Source of the DNA: an uncultured Prevotella sp. | Lineage (GTDB): Bacteria > Bacteroidota > Bacteroidia > Bacteroidales > Bacteroidaceae | Assembly (NCBI GenBank): GCA_900540885.1 | Contig: UQHJ01000007.1 | Location: 1 to 62,847, forward strand | Reading direction: 5' to 3' | DNA: 62,847 nucleotides | Shown: piece after piece, positions 50,046 through 59,400 of the stretch | Layout: the number at the start of each line of letters is the position of its first letter | Numbering within the stretch: the first letter of the stretch is position 1 | Translations under genes and position numbers: made by a program | Notes under the pieces: model-generated | The model's input: the letters and a program-made list of their open reading frames with translations, nothing else | Told to the model about the DNA's origin: nothing | Databases searched by the model: none

Positions 50046-52145
50046 ATGAAACAGTTAACTTATCAATATTTGTATAAAGATATAGTAGAAGCGTTGCGAC
50101 AGGAGCATTTGTTATCGGCCCTACAGTTATTACAAGGTATGGCTACAACATTAAAATCATGGAGTGTGAAAGAAGAAACTGACACATTACTTGAGTCATA
50201 TCAAATACTATTAAGTTATATGGCAAAAGGTGTTGACGACCCTGAGCGCAACAAGATGTACGTTGGATTTAGACGTCGCACCTATGAATTAGCAGAAGTG
50301 CTCAATAGAGTTGGCTTACTTATGAACGACACGACTATCTATGCTACAAGTTTTCGCACACTATGCCAACTCTATGGAAATGATTATACATTGTCTGATA
50401 TTCTCTATAGCCAGTATCCCTTACGCGACAAGTTTGATGCAATCTGGCTTTCAGCGGCATGGACTGCAGATGATGAGTTAACGGTAGCAAATTATATGGC
50501 AAATAACGCGGTCAATGAAATTGACAAATGTTTACTCCTTAGTGCTACAACCATAGCCGCAATGCAGTTTTTTGACATCGCAAAGTATCGTATACTAATT
50601 GATGCCGCACTCTCAACGAACATTAAGCTACGTGTCCGCGCATTAGTCGGAGTCATTTTTACACACATCATTCATTCTGAACGCATTGCACTCTATCCAG
50701 ATGTAAACACACGCTTGGAATTAATGTGCGACCTTCCTCGATTTTCAAAAGAAATTGAGCACTTACAAATGCAACTCTTCTTAAGCCTTGAGACAAAGCG
50801 CATTGAACGCAATTTACAAGAAGAGATTATACCCCAAATGATGAAGCGCATAGAAAAGCTAAACATTGATACCAATACAGGACTTGATGAATTAAATGAA
50901 AAATTAAGTGAAGAAGACTTTAATCCTGAATGGAGCGATAACGCGCAAGATAAAAAACTAAATGACTATATGCATGAGTTTGTTGAGCTACAACAACGTG
51001 GGGCTGACATGTATATGGGTTCATTCAAAATAATGAAACAACGTTTCCCGTTTTTCAACACCATAAGCAATTGGTTTTGGCCCTTTACGCTAAATCACCC
51101 AGAAGTACCTGAAAGTGCGCGCGAAAGTCGTCTTACAAGACTTATGATTAATAACGTGGGACTTTGCGACTCTGACAAATATTCGTTGTGCATGATGTCA
51201 ACGCACATACCTTCTCAACTTAAGAATGACAAGTTCCAAGAAAGTATGCTTGAACGATTGGAAGAAGTCCAAACTAATCACGAAACTGATGCAGAGACCT
51301 TATTTAAGAATGAACTCCGCTCATACGTACAAGGCTTTTATAGGTTTTGCAACCTCTTCTTACATCACGAACAATTTACGAACCCCTTCCAACATGACCT
51401 ATTTATCGTGAATTACGCACCTTTTGACAAGATGCTGCGTGATGATAGTTTCCTCTTGCGCATGATAAACTTCGTGTTTAAAGACCAATCATATGCCTTG
51501 GCAAACAAACTCTTTGAACAGCTCTCACCTAACAACTATGATGCAGAAGTGCTACAAAAGTGGGGCATCTGTAACGAACACGAAGGCAACATAAGAAAGG
51601 CTATTGAGTGTTACAAACAATCAGATCTATTGAAGGGACATTCTCAATGGACATTAAAGCGACTTGCCCATTGCTACTCTCAAATGGGAGAGTACACCAA
51701 GGCACTTACATACTACAACCAACTGGCGGAACAAAATAATGAAGATGTTTCCATCGCACTTAAACAAGCAGAATGCCACATCCACCTCAAACAGTATGAA
51801 GAAGCATTCAAGTACCTATTTAAGGCAGACTATTTAGCCCCCAAAACACGGGTAACAGAACGAGCCATTGCATGGTGTTCGCTGTTAACGCAGAAGTATT
51901 CTCAAGCAGAAAAGTACTATACAAAAGTCTTAGATGACAATCCTACTCCAACAGACTATTTCAATGCGGGTCACTCTGCATGGCTTTCGGGTAACATAGC
52001 TGAAGCCATCTCACGTTATCGTAAAGCAATCGCTGATAATCCTGACATAGCGTTCTTAAACAATGATAAGGATTTACTACACGCAGCTAATAAATCTGAC
52101 GAGGACATTGCAATGATAACCGACGCGGTACTATCAAATTTATAA
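50046..52145 (+). CDS. Large TPR protein
   Basis: This 699-residue soluble protein has no signal peptide. The N-terminal 450 residues are helical but without clear repeats. The C-terminal part has regular TPRs (AEVLQKWGICNEHEGNIRKA; RLAHCYSQMGEYTKALTYYN; QAECHIHLKQYEEAFKYLFK). It follows the substrate-binding-like gene by 37 bp and precedes the hydrolase gene by 18 bp, so the three probably form an operon. I recognise the form from Bacteroidetes genomes but no function. Confidence 0.82.
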   Translation: MKQLTYQYLYKDIVEALRQEHLLSALQLLQGMATTLKSWSVKEETDTLLESYQILLSYMAKGVDDPERNKMYVGFRRRTYELAEVLNRVGLLMNDTTIYATSFRTLCQLYGNDYTLSDILYSQYPLRDKFDAIWLSAAWTADDELTVANYMANNAVNEIDKCLLLSATTIAAMQFFDIAKYRILIDAALSTNIKLRVRALVGVIFTHIIHSERIALYPDVNTRLELMCDLPRFSKEIEHLQMQLFLSLETKRIERNLQEEIIPQMMKRIEKLNIDTNTGLDELNEKLSEEDFNPEWSDNAQDKKLNDYMHEFVELQQRGADMYMGSFKIMKQRFPFFNTISNWFWPFTLNHPEVPESARESRLTRLMINNVGLCDSDKYSLCMMSTHIPSQLKNDKFQESMLERLEEVQTNHETDAETLFKNELRSYVQGFYRFCNLFLHHEQFTNPFQHDLFIVNYAPFDKMLRDDSFLLRMINFVFKDQSYALANKLFEQLSPNNYDAEVLQKWGICNEHEGNIRKAIECYKQSDLLKGHSQWTLKRLAHCYSQMGEYTKALTYYNQLAEQNNEDVSIALKQAECHIHLKQYEEAFKYLFKADYLAPKTRVTERAIAWCSLLTQKYSQAEKYYTKVLDDNPTPTDYFNAGHSAWLSGNIAEAISRYRKAIADNPDIAFLNNDKDLLHAANKSDEDIAMITDAVLSNL

Positions 52146-52163
52146 AAAAGACATTTCAATTCC

Positions 52164-53495
52164 ATGAGACTTAGACATTTATTTGCGTTCGTTCTATCCG
52201 TAACTCTTATACAAACACACGGACAAAACAACACATCTGCAAAAGACTATTTTTATCAAACCTTAATGAAAGGTGAAGTTGGTCAAGCACAAAGTCAACG
52301 AATCTCAGTAAAGCAAATTACGGCTAAACGTCATGAACTTTGGCAAGCCTGGCAAGCAACCAATCGACAGTACAATCAAATCACACTGCCTCACCTCATG
52401 AGTTTAGCCACATGCAATCCCTCAAGTTGGCAATTACCAGATAGTTTAGAGCCCAATGCCACCCTCCCCTTTTACTACGGATATAAAGGCGAAAAACCCA
52501 CAATGGGCTATCCCCTATTTATTTATCTTCACGGTTCTGGTCCCAAGCAACAAGAATGGCAAACAGGACTTGCTTTGGCTCAAAGTTTCAAAGATGCACC
52601 TTCTGCTTACTTTATTCCCCAAATACCCAATGAAGGCCAATGGTACAGGTGGTGGCAGAAGAGCAAACAATACGCTTGGCGAGCATTGCTGCGAAATGCT
52701 TTACTATCTGATAGTATCAACTCTAACCAATTATATGTATTCGGTATATCAGAAGGCGGTTACGGGTCACAACGCTTAGCTTCATATTATGCTGATTATT
52801 GGGCTGCAGCTGGCCCCATGGCTGGAGGAGAACCACTTAAAAATGCTCCTACTGAAAATCTGGGCAATATTGGTTTCATACTGCGAACGGGGGCTAATGA
52901 CACAGGTTTCTATCGCAATCTTCTGACTCGCTACACGTTACAATCACTTGATAGTTTGGAACAACTCAATCCCGCTGGCTATCGACATAAGGTAGAACTT
53001 GAAGCCAACCGTCAGCACTTCATAGACTATTCTCAAACAACTCCCTGGCTACGTCATTTTACCCGCAACCCTTACCCTAGTCACTTCACGTGGGAGGACT
53101 TTGAAATGGACGGAGAGCACCGAACTGGTTTTTACAATCTGCGAGTAATAAAGCGACCTGACGAGAAACTTCGCACCCGATACGATGTCAACATCAACGA
53201 CAACGAAGTAAACATTGTCGTCGAAAACGTTTGCTATAAAACCATTGAGCGTGACCCTATTTATGGTATAGAATTAAATTTTAAGAAGAGCTACACAAAT
53301 GCCCAAAACGGTTCTTTCGTCCTTTACTTAGATGAGCATTTAGTAGACCTTACCAACAAGGTTACCGTAAAAGTCAACGGCAAGGTAGTTTATAATAAGC
53401 GTCCACAACTTGACTTGAAATACATGCAAGAATCACTTGCAACTTTTTACGACCCACAACGCATCTATCCCACAGCGATAAATATCAATTACTAA
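52164..53495 (+). CDS. Secreted alpha/beta hydrolase (esterase-like)
   Basis: This 443-residue protein has an N-terminal signal peptide (LFAFVLSVTLIQTHGQ). The catalytic core carries an oxyanion motif LFIYLHGSGPKQQEW near residue 119 and the nucleophile elbow FGISEGGYG (Ser196). A His-containing EANRQHFIDY follows near 288. The last 110 residues form a beta-rich domain (VNIVVENVCYKTIERDPIYGIEL). This suggests a peptidase- or esterase-like enzyme for extracytoplasmic substrates such as acylated glycans. The substrate is unknown. It is the last gene of the SBP-TPR-hydrolase set. Confidence 0.83.
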   Translation: MRLRHLFAFVLSVTLIQTHGQNNTSAKDYFYQTLMKGEVGQAQSQRISVKQITAKRHELWQAWQATNRQYNQITLPHLMSLATCNPSSWQLPDSLEPNATLPFYYGYKGEKPTMGYPLFIYLHGSGPKQQEWQTGLALAQSFKDAPSAYFIPQIPNEGQWYRWWQKSKQYAWRALLRNALLSDSINSNQLYVFGISEGGYGSQRLASYYADYWAAAGPMAGGEPLKNAPTENLGNIGFILRTGANDTGFYRNLLTRYTLQSLDSLEQLNPAGYRHKVELEANRQHFIDYSQTTPWLRHFTRNPYPSHFTWEDFEMDGEHRTGFYNLRVIKRPDEKLRTRYDVNINDNEVNIVVENVCYKTIERDPIYGIELNFKKSYTNAQNGSFVLYLDEHLVDLTNKVTVKVNGKVVYNKRPQLDLKYMQESLATFYDPQRIYPTAININY

Positions 53496-53500
53496 TTACA

Positions 53501-53582
53501 AATTTCCACCTTCTAAAAAAGAGGGTGGAAAATTGTTTATAAAGATAATACTCGTGAAGGAGGTTCCTTCGTGGGGATTATC
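53501..53582. terminator. Two back-to-back hairpins between convergent genes
   Basis: The first, TTTCCACCTTC/GAGGGTGGAAA (53503-53531), has one mismatch and faces the plus-strand hydrolase. The second, GATAATACTCGTGAAGG/CCTTCGTGGGGATTATC (53544-53582, imperfect), lies right at the metallopeptidase stop on minus. Confidence 0.7.
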
Positions 53583-53584
53583 TG

Positions 53585-54286
53585 TTATTTATTTTTGAGC
53601 GCAAGTTCTCGCGTTTTATAGTCTGGCAGATAGTGTGCCATGAGTGCATGAAAGCGGACATTGTGCGAAGGTTCTTTAAGGTGGCAAAGTTCGTGTACAA
53701 CAACGCTTTCAATTGCTTCTTTGGGATAGAAAATAAGGCGAATGTTAAACGTCGCGATGCGTGCGGTTAGCATCATTGTCCCCCATTTTGATTTCCATAA
53801 TTTATATTGTATAGCTCTTAATGGCTTTTCATTCATTAAGGGTATCCATTTATCAACGTAATGAGTGATAAGTGCTTTGATTTCTTTGTAATACCACTTG
53901 TTTACAGCGTTGCGTATTTCGTCTGCATTGTAATCATTCGGAGTTTCTATAACTAAAATTTCACCCTCAATTCTTACGCTTATTTCTTTTACTTGTTTAT
54001 GTTCTTCAACGTGAAGAACATATTTTTTTCCTAAATAGTAAAAGACCTCGCCCTGCTCCATAGCGTGTTGTGTCTTTTGATTTTCTTTTTGAATACGAGC
54101 CTTACTGCGTTCAAGCGCACCAATTAGCCACTCTTTGTTTTTATGTAGGAAGTCCATGACTTCTTCTTTCGGGCAAGAGATTGGAACCGAGAGTTTTGCT
54201 TGCCCGTTGCGGCTAATGTAAAGTCGGATAGTTTTCACGCGCTTTACATTCACGTCAATTATAATGCCTTCAAAGTTTGATAGCAT
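53585..54286 (-). CDS. YgjP-like (DUF45) metallopeptidase-fold protein
   Basis: This 233-residue protein carries the zinc motif VVHELCHLKEPSHN (HExxH near residue 190) with a third ligand in FHALMAHYLPDY. It has the YgjP/UTP-pyrophosphatase layout, with an N-terminal beta region (KTIRLYISRNGQAKLSVP) and WGTMMLTARIATFNIRL before the helix. Such proteins often lie next to HsdR genes, but none is here. A soluble cytoplasmic Zn enzyme of unknown substrate. It is monocistronic and flanked downstream by a terminator and upstream by IS debris. Confidence 0.88.
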   Translation of the reverse strand: MLSNFEGIIIDVNVKRVKTIRLYISRNGQAKLSVPISCPKEEVMDFLHKNKEWLIGALERSKARIQKENQKTQHAMEQGEVFYYLGKKYVLHVEEHKQVKEISVRIEGEILVIETPNDYNADEIRNAVNKWYYKEIKALITHYVDKWIPLMNEKPLRAIQYKLWKSKWGTMMLTARIATFNIRLIFYPKEAIESVVVHELCHLKEPSHNVRFHALMAHYLPDYKTRELALKNK

Positions 54287-54436
54287 TGCGCCTATTGTTT
54301 GAAAATTAGTAATATCAAGTCTCTTCTTTCAAAAGAGATTGGGAAAGTTCAATGAGTTTTTGCGAAGTTTCGCAAATTATCGTTAGACTTATCGAAGCTA
54401 AGCTATTTCAACCATTTCACGCTTATCTGCAGATAG

Positions 54437-54857
54437 TTACAGGAGAACCTTCAGTACGTCAGCAGGATTCGTTCCTTTAACTACTACTATGATTACACCC
54501 TTGCAACCCTGTGAATCCTTATTGCGAACGATAGTGTACAGGTCATCAAGATAGATGTGAAGCTCCGCTGTGTAAAGAACATCTTTATCCCAAGTACGCT
54601 GTGTTGCAAAAACTGTTACTTCGAAATATTCACGCTGTATCCAACGAAGCATTGCATTCGCGAATCTCACCCAGCATGTTAACCTTATGTTCATCTAAAC
54701 AACCAGTACATGCTTCCAACATTTCTTCTTTTGTATACTGGCAACGGCCATGACATAGCATATTTATCAGTTTGACTGCCGTCGCACCACTTGTATCACT
54801 CAAGACGCTTGATAATTTAATGTCAGCAAAGGTATAATGATGAATAAAAGTGGACAA
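54437..54857 (-). pseudogene. Patchwork of IS110-like and ISL3-like transposase pieces
   Basis: Two overlapping minus frames lie side by side. The first, 54857-54630, reads FADIKLSSVLSDTSGATAVK and LDEHKVNML, like the middle part of IS110/IS1111 transposases. The second, 54694-54437, reads LHIYLDDLYTIVRNKDSQGC and KGVIIVVVKGTNPADVLKVL, like the central DDE region of ISL3/ISAon1 transposases. Neither is complete and the join is out of frame. From 54287 to 54436 and 54858 to 54880 nothing else was recognised. Confidence 0.6.
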
Positions 54858-54880
54858 GGCGGCATCGAGGATACGATTAC

Positions 54881-54913
54881 GTTTCCTTCCCCTAAATAAT
54901 GGGGGGAGGAAAC
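54881..54913 (-). terminator. Terminator hairpin of gltBD
   Basis: GTTTCCTTCCCC (54881-54892) pairs with GGGGGGAGGAAAC (54901-54913), near-perfect with an 8-nt loop. It lies 90 bp past the gltD stop on minus. It lacks a long T-run, but its GC content makes it the likely transcript end. Confidence 0.6.
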
Positions 54914-55002
54914 TTTATTTACATTAACAAAATTCGAGTAGCTATTGAATCTTGTATTGTTTAGCAATCCAATCCATGTTTAGCTACTTCTTGTACAATC
55001 TC

Positions 55003-56349
55003 TTACTTACGGTTCAAATATTCGTCTACTTGTTTGGCAGCCTTTCGTCCTCCCGCTATACAGCGAACGACCAAACTTGCACCCGTTGCAGCATCACCTG
55101 CTACAAAAACATTTGATGCAAATGCTGGCTGTTGCGGACGGAGGAAACCCATTGCCAAAAATACGATATCGCATTCTATCACTTCTTTCTTGCCCGTTGG
55201 TACCATAAGTGGACGTCCTCCTTCTGGGTTAGGTTGCCATTCTACTTCTTCAACCTCGGCACCACAGACACATCCGTCTTCCGTTCCAATAAATTTATTG
55301 GTCGTTAGTAACCAACGACGTTCGCAGCCTTCTTCATGACTTGAAGATGTCTTAAGCACCATGGGCCACTGCGGCCAGGGTGTATTAGGATTATGTCCAA
55401 CTGGTGGCTTAGGCATAATTTCAATCTGTGTAACACTTACTGCACCTTGACGATTAGAAGTACCAATACAGTCACTACCCGTGTCACCACCACCGATTAC
55501 CAATACGCGCTTCCCTTTAGCCGTTACACGTTCGTCGTCTGAAAATGTTTGGCCTGCGAGTACTCGATTTTGTTGTGACAAGAGTTCAAGCGCAAAGTGA
55601 ACCCCTTTGAGTTCACGTCCTGACACATTTAAATCGCGAGCCTGTGGTGTGCCTGTACAAATGCAGTAGGCATCATACCCTTCGGGCAGTTGAGTTACAT
55701 CTATGGGAGTATTCACCTTAAATGTAATTCCCTCAGCCTCCATAATTTTAATGCGGCGATTAATCACCGCCTTTTGCAATTTAAAGTTAGGAATGCCAAA
55801 ATATAACAAACCACCAACGTACTCATGTTGTTCAAACACCGTAACTTCGTATCCACGATGATTTAACTGATTGGCAGCTGCAAGTCCTGCAGGTCCAGAA
55901 CCTACGACTGCCACCTTCTTTCCATTACGCACAAACGTCTGTGGTTTAATATACCCCTCACGAAAAGCGGCTTCAATCACAGAGCATTCGTCTTCACGAA
56001 TCGTTACAGGTGCATTCATTGAGAGCTTCAGCACGCAACTCTTTTCACACAATGCAGGACAAATACGTCCCGTAAACTCAGGGAAGTCATTAGTAGCAGT
56101 TAAAATATCATAAGCCATTTGCCATTCACCTTTGTAAATGGCATCTTGAAATTCTGGTGGGCGATTGCCTAATGGGCATGCCCAATGACAGAAAGGCACT
56201 CCACAATCCATGCAGCGCGATGCCTGCAATCGGCGTTCACTTGTATTGAGTGTTTGTTCCACTTCGCCAAAGTCCGCCACACGTTCGTGAATGGGACGAT
56301 AGCCAGCCTCTTGACGGGGAACGGATAGAAAAGCTTTAGGATTTCCCAT
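55003..56349 (-). CDS. gltD: Glutamate synthase small subunit
   Basis: This is a 448-residue GltD. The N-terminal 4Fe-4S ligands are in CMDCGVPFCHWACPLGN (near residue 45) and ICPALCEKSC (near 96). An FAD-binding GSGPAGLAAANQL follows near 152, and an NADPH-binding GGGDTGSDCIG near 288. It passes electrons from NADPH to GltB for glutamate formation from glutamine and 2-oxoglutarate. It lies downstream of gltB on the same strand, separated by a 100-bp spacer with a 12-bp hairpin. Confidence 0.96.
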   Translation of the reverse strand: MGNPKAFLSVPRQEAGYRPIHERVADFGEVEQTLNTSERRLQASRCMDCGVPFCHWACPLGNRPPEFQDAIYKGEWQMAYDILTATNDFPEFTGRICPALCEKSCVLKLSMNAPVTIREDECSVIEAAFREGYIKPQTFVRNGKKVAVVGSGPAGLAAANQLNHRGYEVTVFEQHEYVGGLLYFGIPNFKLQKAVINRRIKIMEAEGITFKVNTPIDVTQLPEGYDAYCICTGTPQARDLNVSGRELKGVHFALELLSQQNRVLAGQTFSDDERVTAKGKRVLVIGGGDTGSDCIGTSNRQGAVSVTQIEIMPKPPVGHNPNTPWPQWPMVLKTSSSHEEGCERRWLLTTNKFIGTEDGCVCGAEVEEVEWQPNPEGGRPLMVPTGKKEVIECDIVFLAMGFLRPQQPAFASNVFVAGDAATGASLVVRCIAGGRKAAKQVDEYLNRK

Positions 56350-56412
56350 AATTCTCGTTATGAATTAATGAGTTATTATGTTTTATTTTTTAGTAAGAAT
56401 ACTGATACGTTT

Positions 56413-56442
56413 AGTAAGTTCCTTAAATAAAAGGAACTTACT
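56413..56442 (-). promoter_or_regulatory. Perfect hairpin in the gltB-gltD spacer
   Basis: AGTAAGTTCCTT (56413-56424) pairs perfectly with AAGGAACTTACT (56431-56442), with a 6-nt loop. It lies 7 bp after the gltB stop on minus. There is no T-tract, so an mRNA-stabilising or attenuating role that sets the gltB:gltD ratio is more likely than full termination. Functional role inferred. Confidence 0.5.
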
Positions 56443-56448
56443 GAACGA

Positions 56449-59400
56449 TTAATAATCACGCTGAACCTCAGCTATCTTTTGCTGCAACTTACGCATTTGC
56501 TCTTCAGCCAATACACGTTTGTACTCAATAGGAGTTACTTGAATGAAGTCATCAACATAATGGCTCCAATCATTGAGCATTGTACGTGCCAATTGTGAAC
56601 CAGTGTAGAGATAATGCTGGCGAATGAGCTCGTGTAGTTCCTTTCGCGATGCTGAGTCTTCTATCAACGAAAGCTCAACCATCTCCATATTACAGAAGTA
56701 GTCAAAGTTATGATGCTTATCCCAAACGTAAGCTACACCGCCACTCATACCTGCAGCAAAGTTACGTCCTGTTTCACCAAGTACGACAACGCGGCCTCCT
56801 GTCATATATTCACAGCAGTGATCACCAACGCCCTCGACTACAGCTACTGCACCCGAATTACGCACAGCGAAGCGTTCGCCTACCTTACCATTAATATAAA
56901 CTTCACCACTCGTAGCACCATAGAGCAAAGTGTTGCCAGCTATGGTATTATCTTCTGCATTAAAGCTTGAACGAACTGGAGGCATAACCGATATGCGACC
57001 ACCGCTCAGTGCCTTACCCAAATAGTCATTAGCTTCGCCCTCAAGCTTAAAGCTAATTCCCTTAGTAAGGAAAGCACCAAAACTTTGACCTGCAGAACCT
57101 TTGAACTTAATATTTATCGTTTCGTCAGGTAGTCCATTCTGACCATACTTAGCAGCGACAACGCCTGAAAGCATAGCGCCAACAGATCGATCAGTATTGC
57201 CTATCGCATACTCAAGTGATACGTCTTTCTGACTTTCGATAGCTTGCGAAGCAGCTTTCAATATAGACTGATCCATTACGCTTTCAATATCATGGTGCTG
57301 TGCAATGACGTGATGAAGCGCAGCATCGTTGTTGACGCGGTGAAGTAAACGACTGAAATCGAGCGTTGCAGCCTTTGTATTAGCCTCTGCTTCACGAATC
57401 GTTATAAGATCAGAACGGCCCACAATATCACTAAAGTGGCGAAAGCCCATTGCAGCTAAATATTCACGTACCTCTTGTGCCAAGAAGCGGAAGTAGTTTA
57501 CAACGTATTCATAATGACCACGGAAGTGTTCACGCAACTCAGGATTTTGTGTGGCTACACCAACAGGACAAGTATTGGCATGACACTTACGCATCATTAC
57601 ACAACCTAAGACAATCAGCACAGTCGTGCCAAAACCAAACTCCTCAGCTCCGAGCAATGCCATTGATATTACGTCACGCCCTGTCTTTATCTGACCATCT
57701 GTCTGTAAACGCACCTGACCACGAAGGCCATTCAACACTAACGTTTGTTGCGTTTCTGACAAGCCTATTTCGGGTGAAATACCAGCATAGCGCATAGAAG
57801 AGGCAGGCGAAGCTCCTGTACCACCTTCAGCACCTGATATAACTATTAAGTCGGCCTTTGCTTTTGCTACACCAGCAGCAATCGTTCCTACCCCACTCTC
57901 CGCTACCAACTTTACGCTAATCTGAGCCTTGGGGTTAACGTTTTTCAAATCAAAGATTAGCTGAGCCAAATCTTCAATTGAATAAATATCGTGATGTGGT
58001 GGAGGCGAAATAAGCGAAATGCCTGGTATAGAGTGACGCGTCTTAGCTATAATCTGGTTTACTTTATAGCCAGGCAACTGGCCACCCTCACCAGGTTTAG
58101 CACCTTGTGCCACCTTTATTTGAATTTCTTCAGCATTTACTAAGTACTCGGTTGTCACGCCAAAACGACCTGAAGCAATCTGTTTTGTCTTGCTGCAAAG
58201 CGATATGCCATCAAACGTCTCGTGGAAGCGCTCATTGTCTTCACCTCCTTCGCCCGTATTACTACGAGTTCCTAACTTATTCATGGCCAGAGCCAAAGCC
58301 TCATGTGCCTCCTTACTGATAGCACCGAACGACATCGCACCCGTTACGAAGTGCTTTACAATATCGTCAACGGACTCTACTTCGTCTATAGGGATTGGAT
58401 TTAGCTTAAAGTCAAAGAAATCACGTAAGAAGATTGCTTTGTCCTTATGATCTACTAATTGGGTGAACTCTTTAAACTTCTTATAACTACCCAAGCGAGT
58501 AGCCAATTGAAGAGTTGAAATCGTTTCAGGATTCCACGCATGTTGTTCACCGTCCTTTCTGTAGCTAAACAAACCCGCATAAGGCAATAGGCCCTCTAAC
58601 TCTCTGTCTTCATAACAAGGTGCATAACCTTCATCATGGAACTTGACATAATCACGTGCGATTTGGTCAAGATGTACACCACCAATCGTGCTCGCATCCG
58701 TGCCAAAATAGCTTCGCAACAAGTCTTCGCCCAAACCTATTGCCTCAAAGATGCGTGCACCGCGATAGGAACGCAAAGTGCTGATACCCATCTTGGAGAG
58801 CACCTTATACAGTCCCTTGCAGATAGCTTTGATATAATTTTTCTCTGCCGTCTCGTAATTCATCTGTACTTCACCACGATTTACTAAATCGTCAAGCACA
58901 GCAAAGGCCATATATGGATTAATTGCACTTGCACCATAACCAATCAAAAGAGCTGCGTGCATGACTTCACGCGCTTCACCACTTTCAACGACAAGGGCTG
59001 TCTCCATACGTTTTTGCACCGAAATCAGATACTGATGAACTGCGCTTACGGCCAATAGTGATGGGATAGCAGCATGACTTTCGTCTACACCACGGTCTGA
59101 CAAAATGATATAGTTAATACCATCATTAACGCTCTGCTCTGCCATGCGGCACAGATTGTCTAGTGCTTCCTTAAGGCCTTGCGCTCCCCTTGCCGATTCA
59201 AACGTCATTGGCAACTTTACAGTATTGAAGCCCTTATAGCGAATGTTACAAAGTATGTCTAACTGTCGGTTTGTCAATATAGGTTGTGGCAAACGCACCA
59301 TTTTACAATGGCTCTCGTTGGGAGAGAGTATGTTCATGCCTACAGCCCCAACGTATTCTGTCAACGACATGACCAACTCCTCACGAATGGGGTCGATAGC

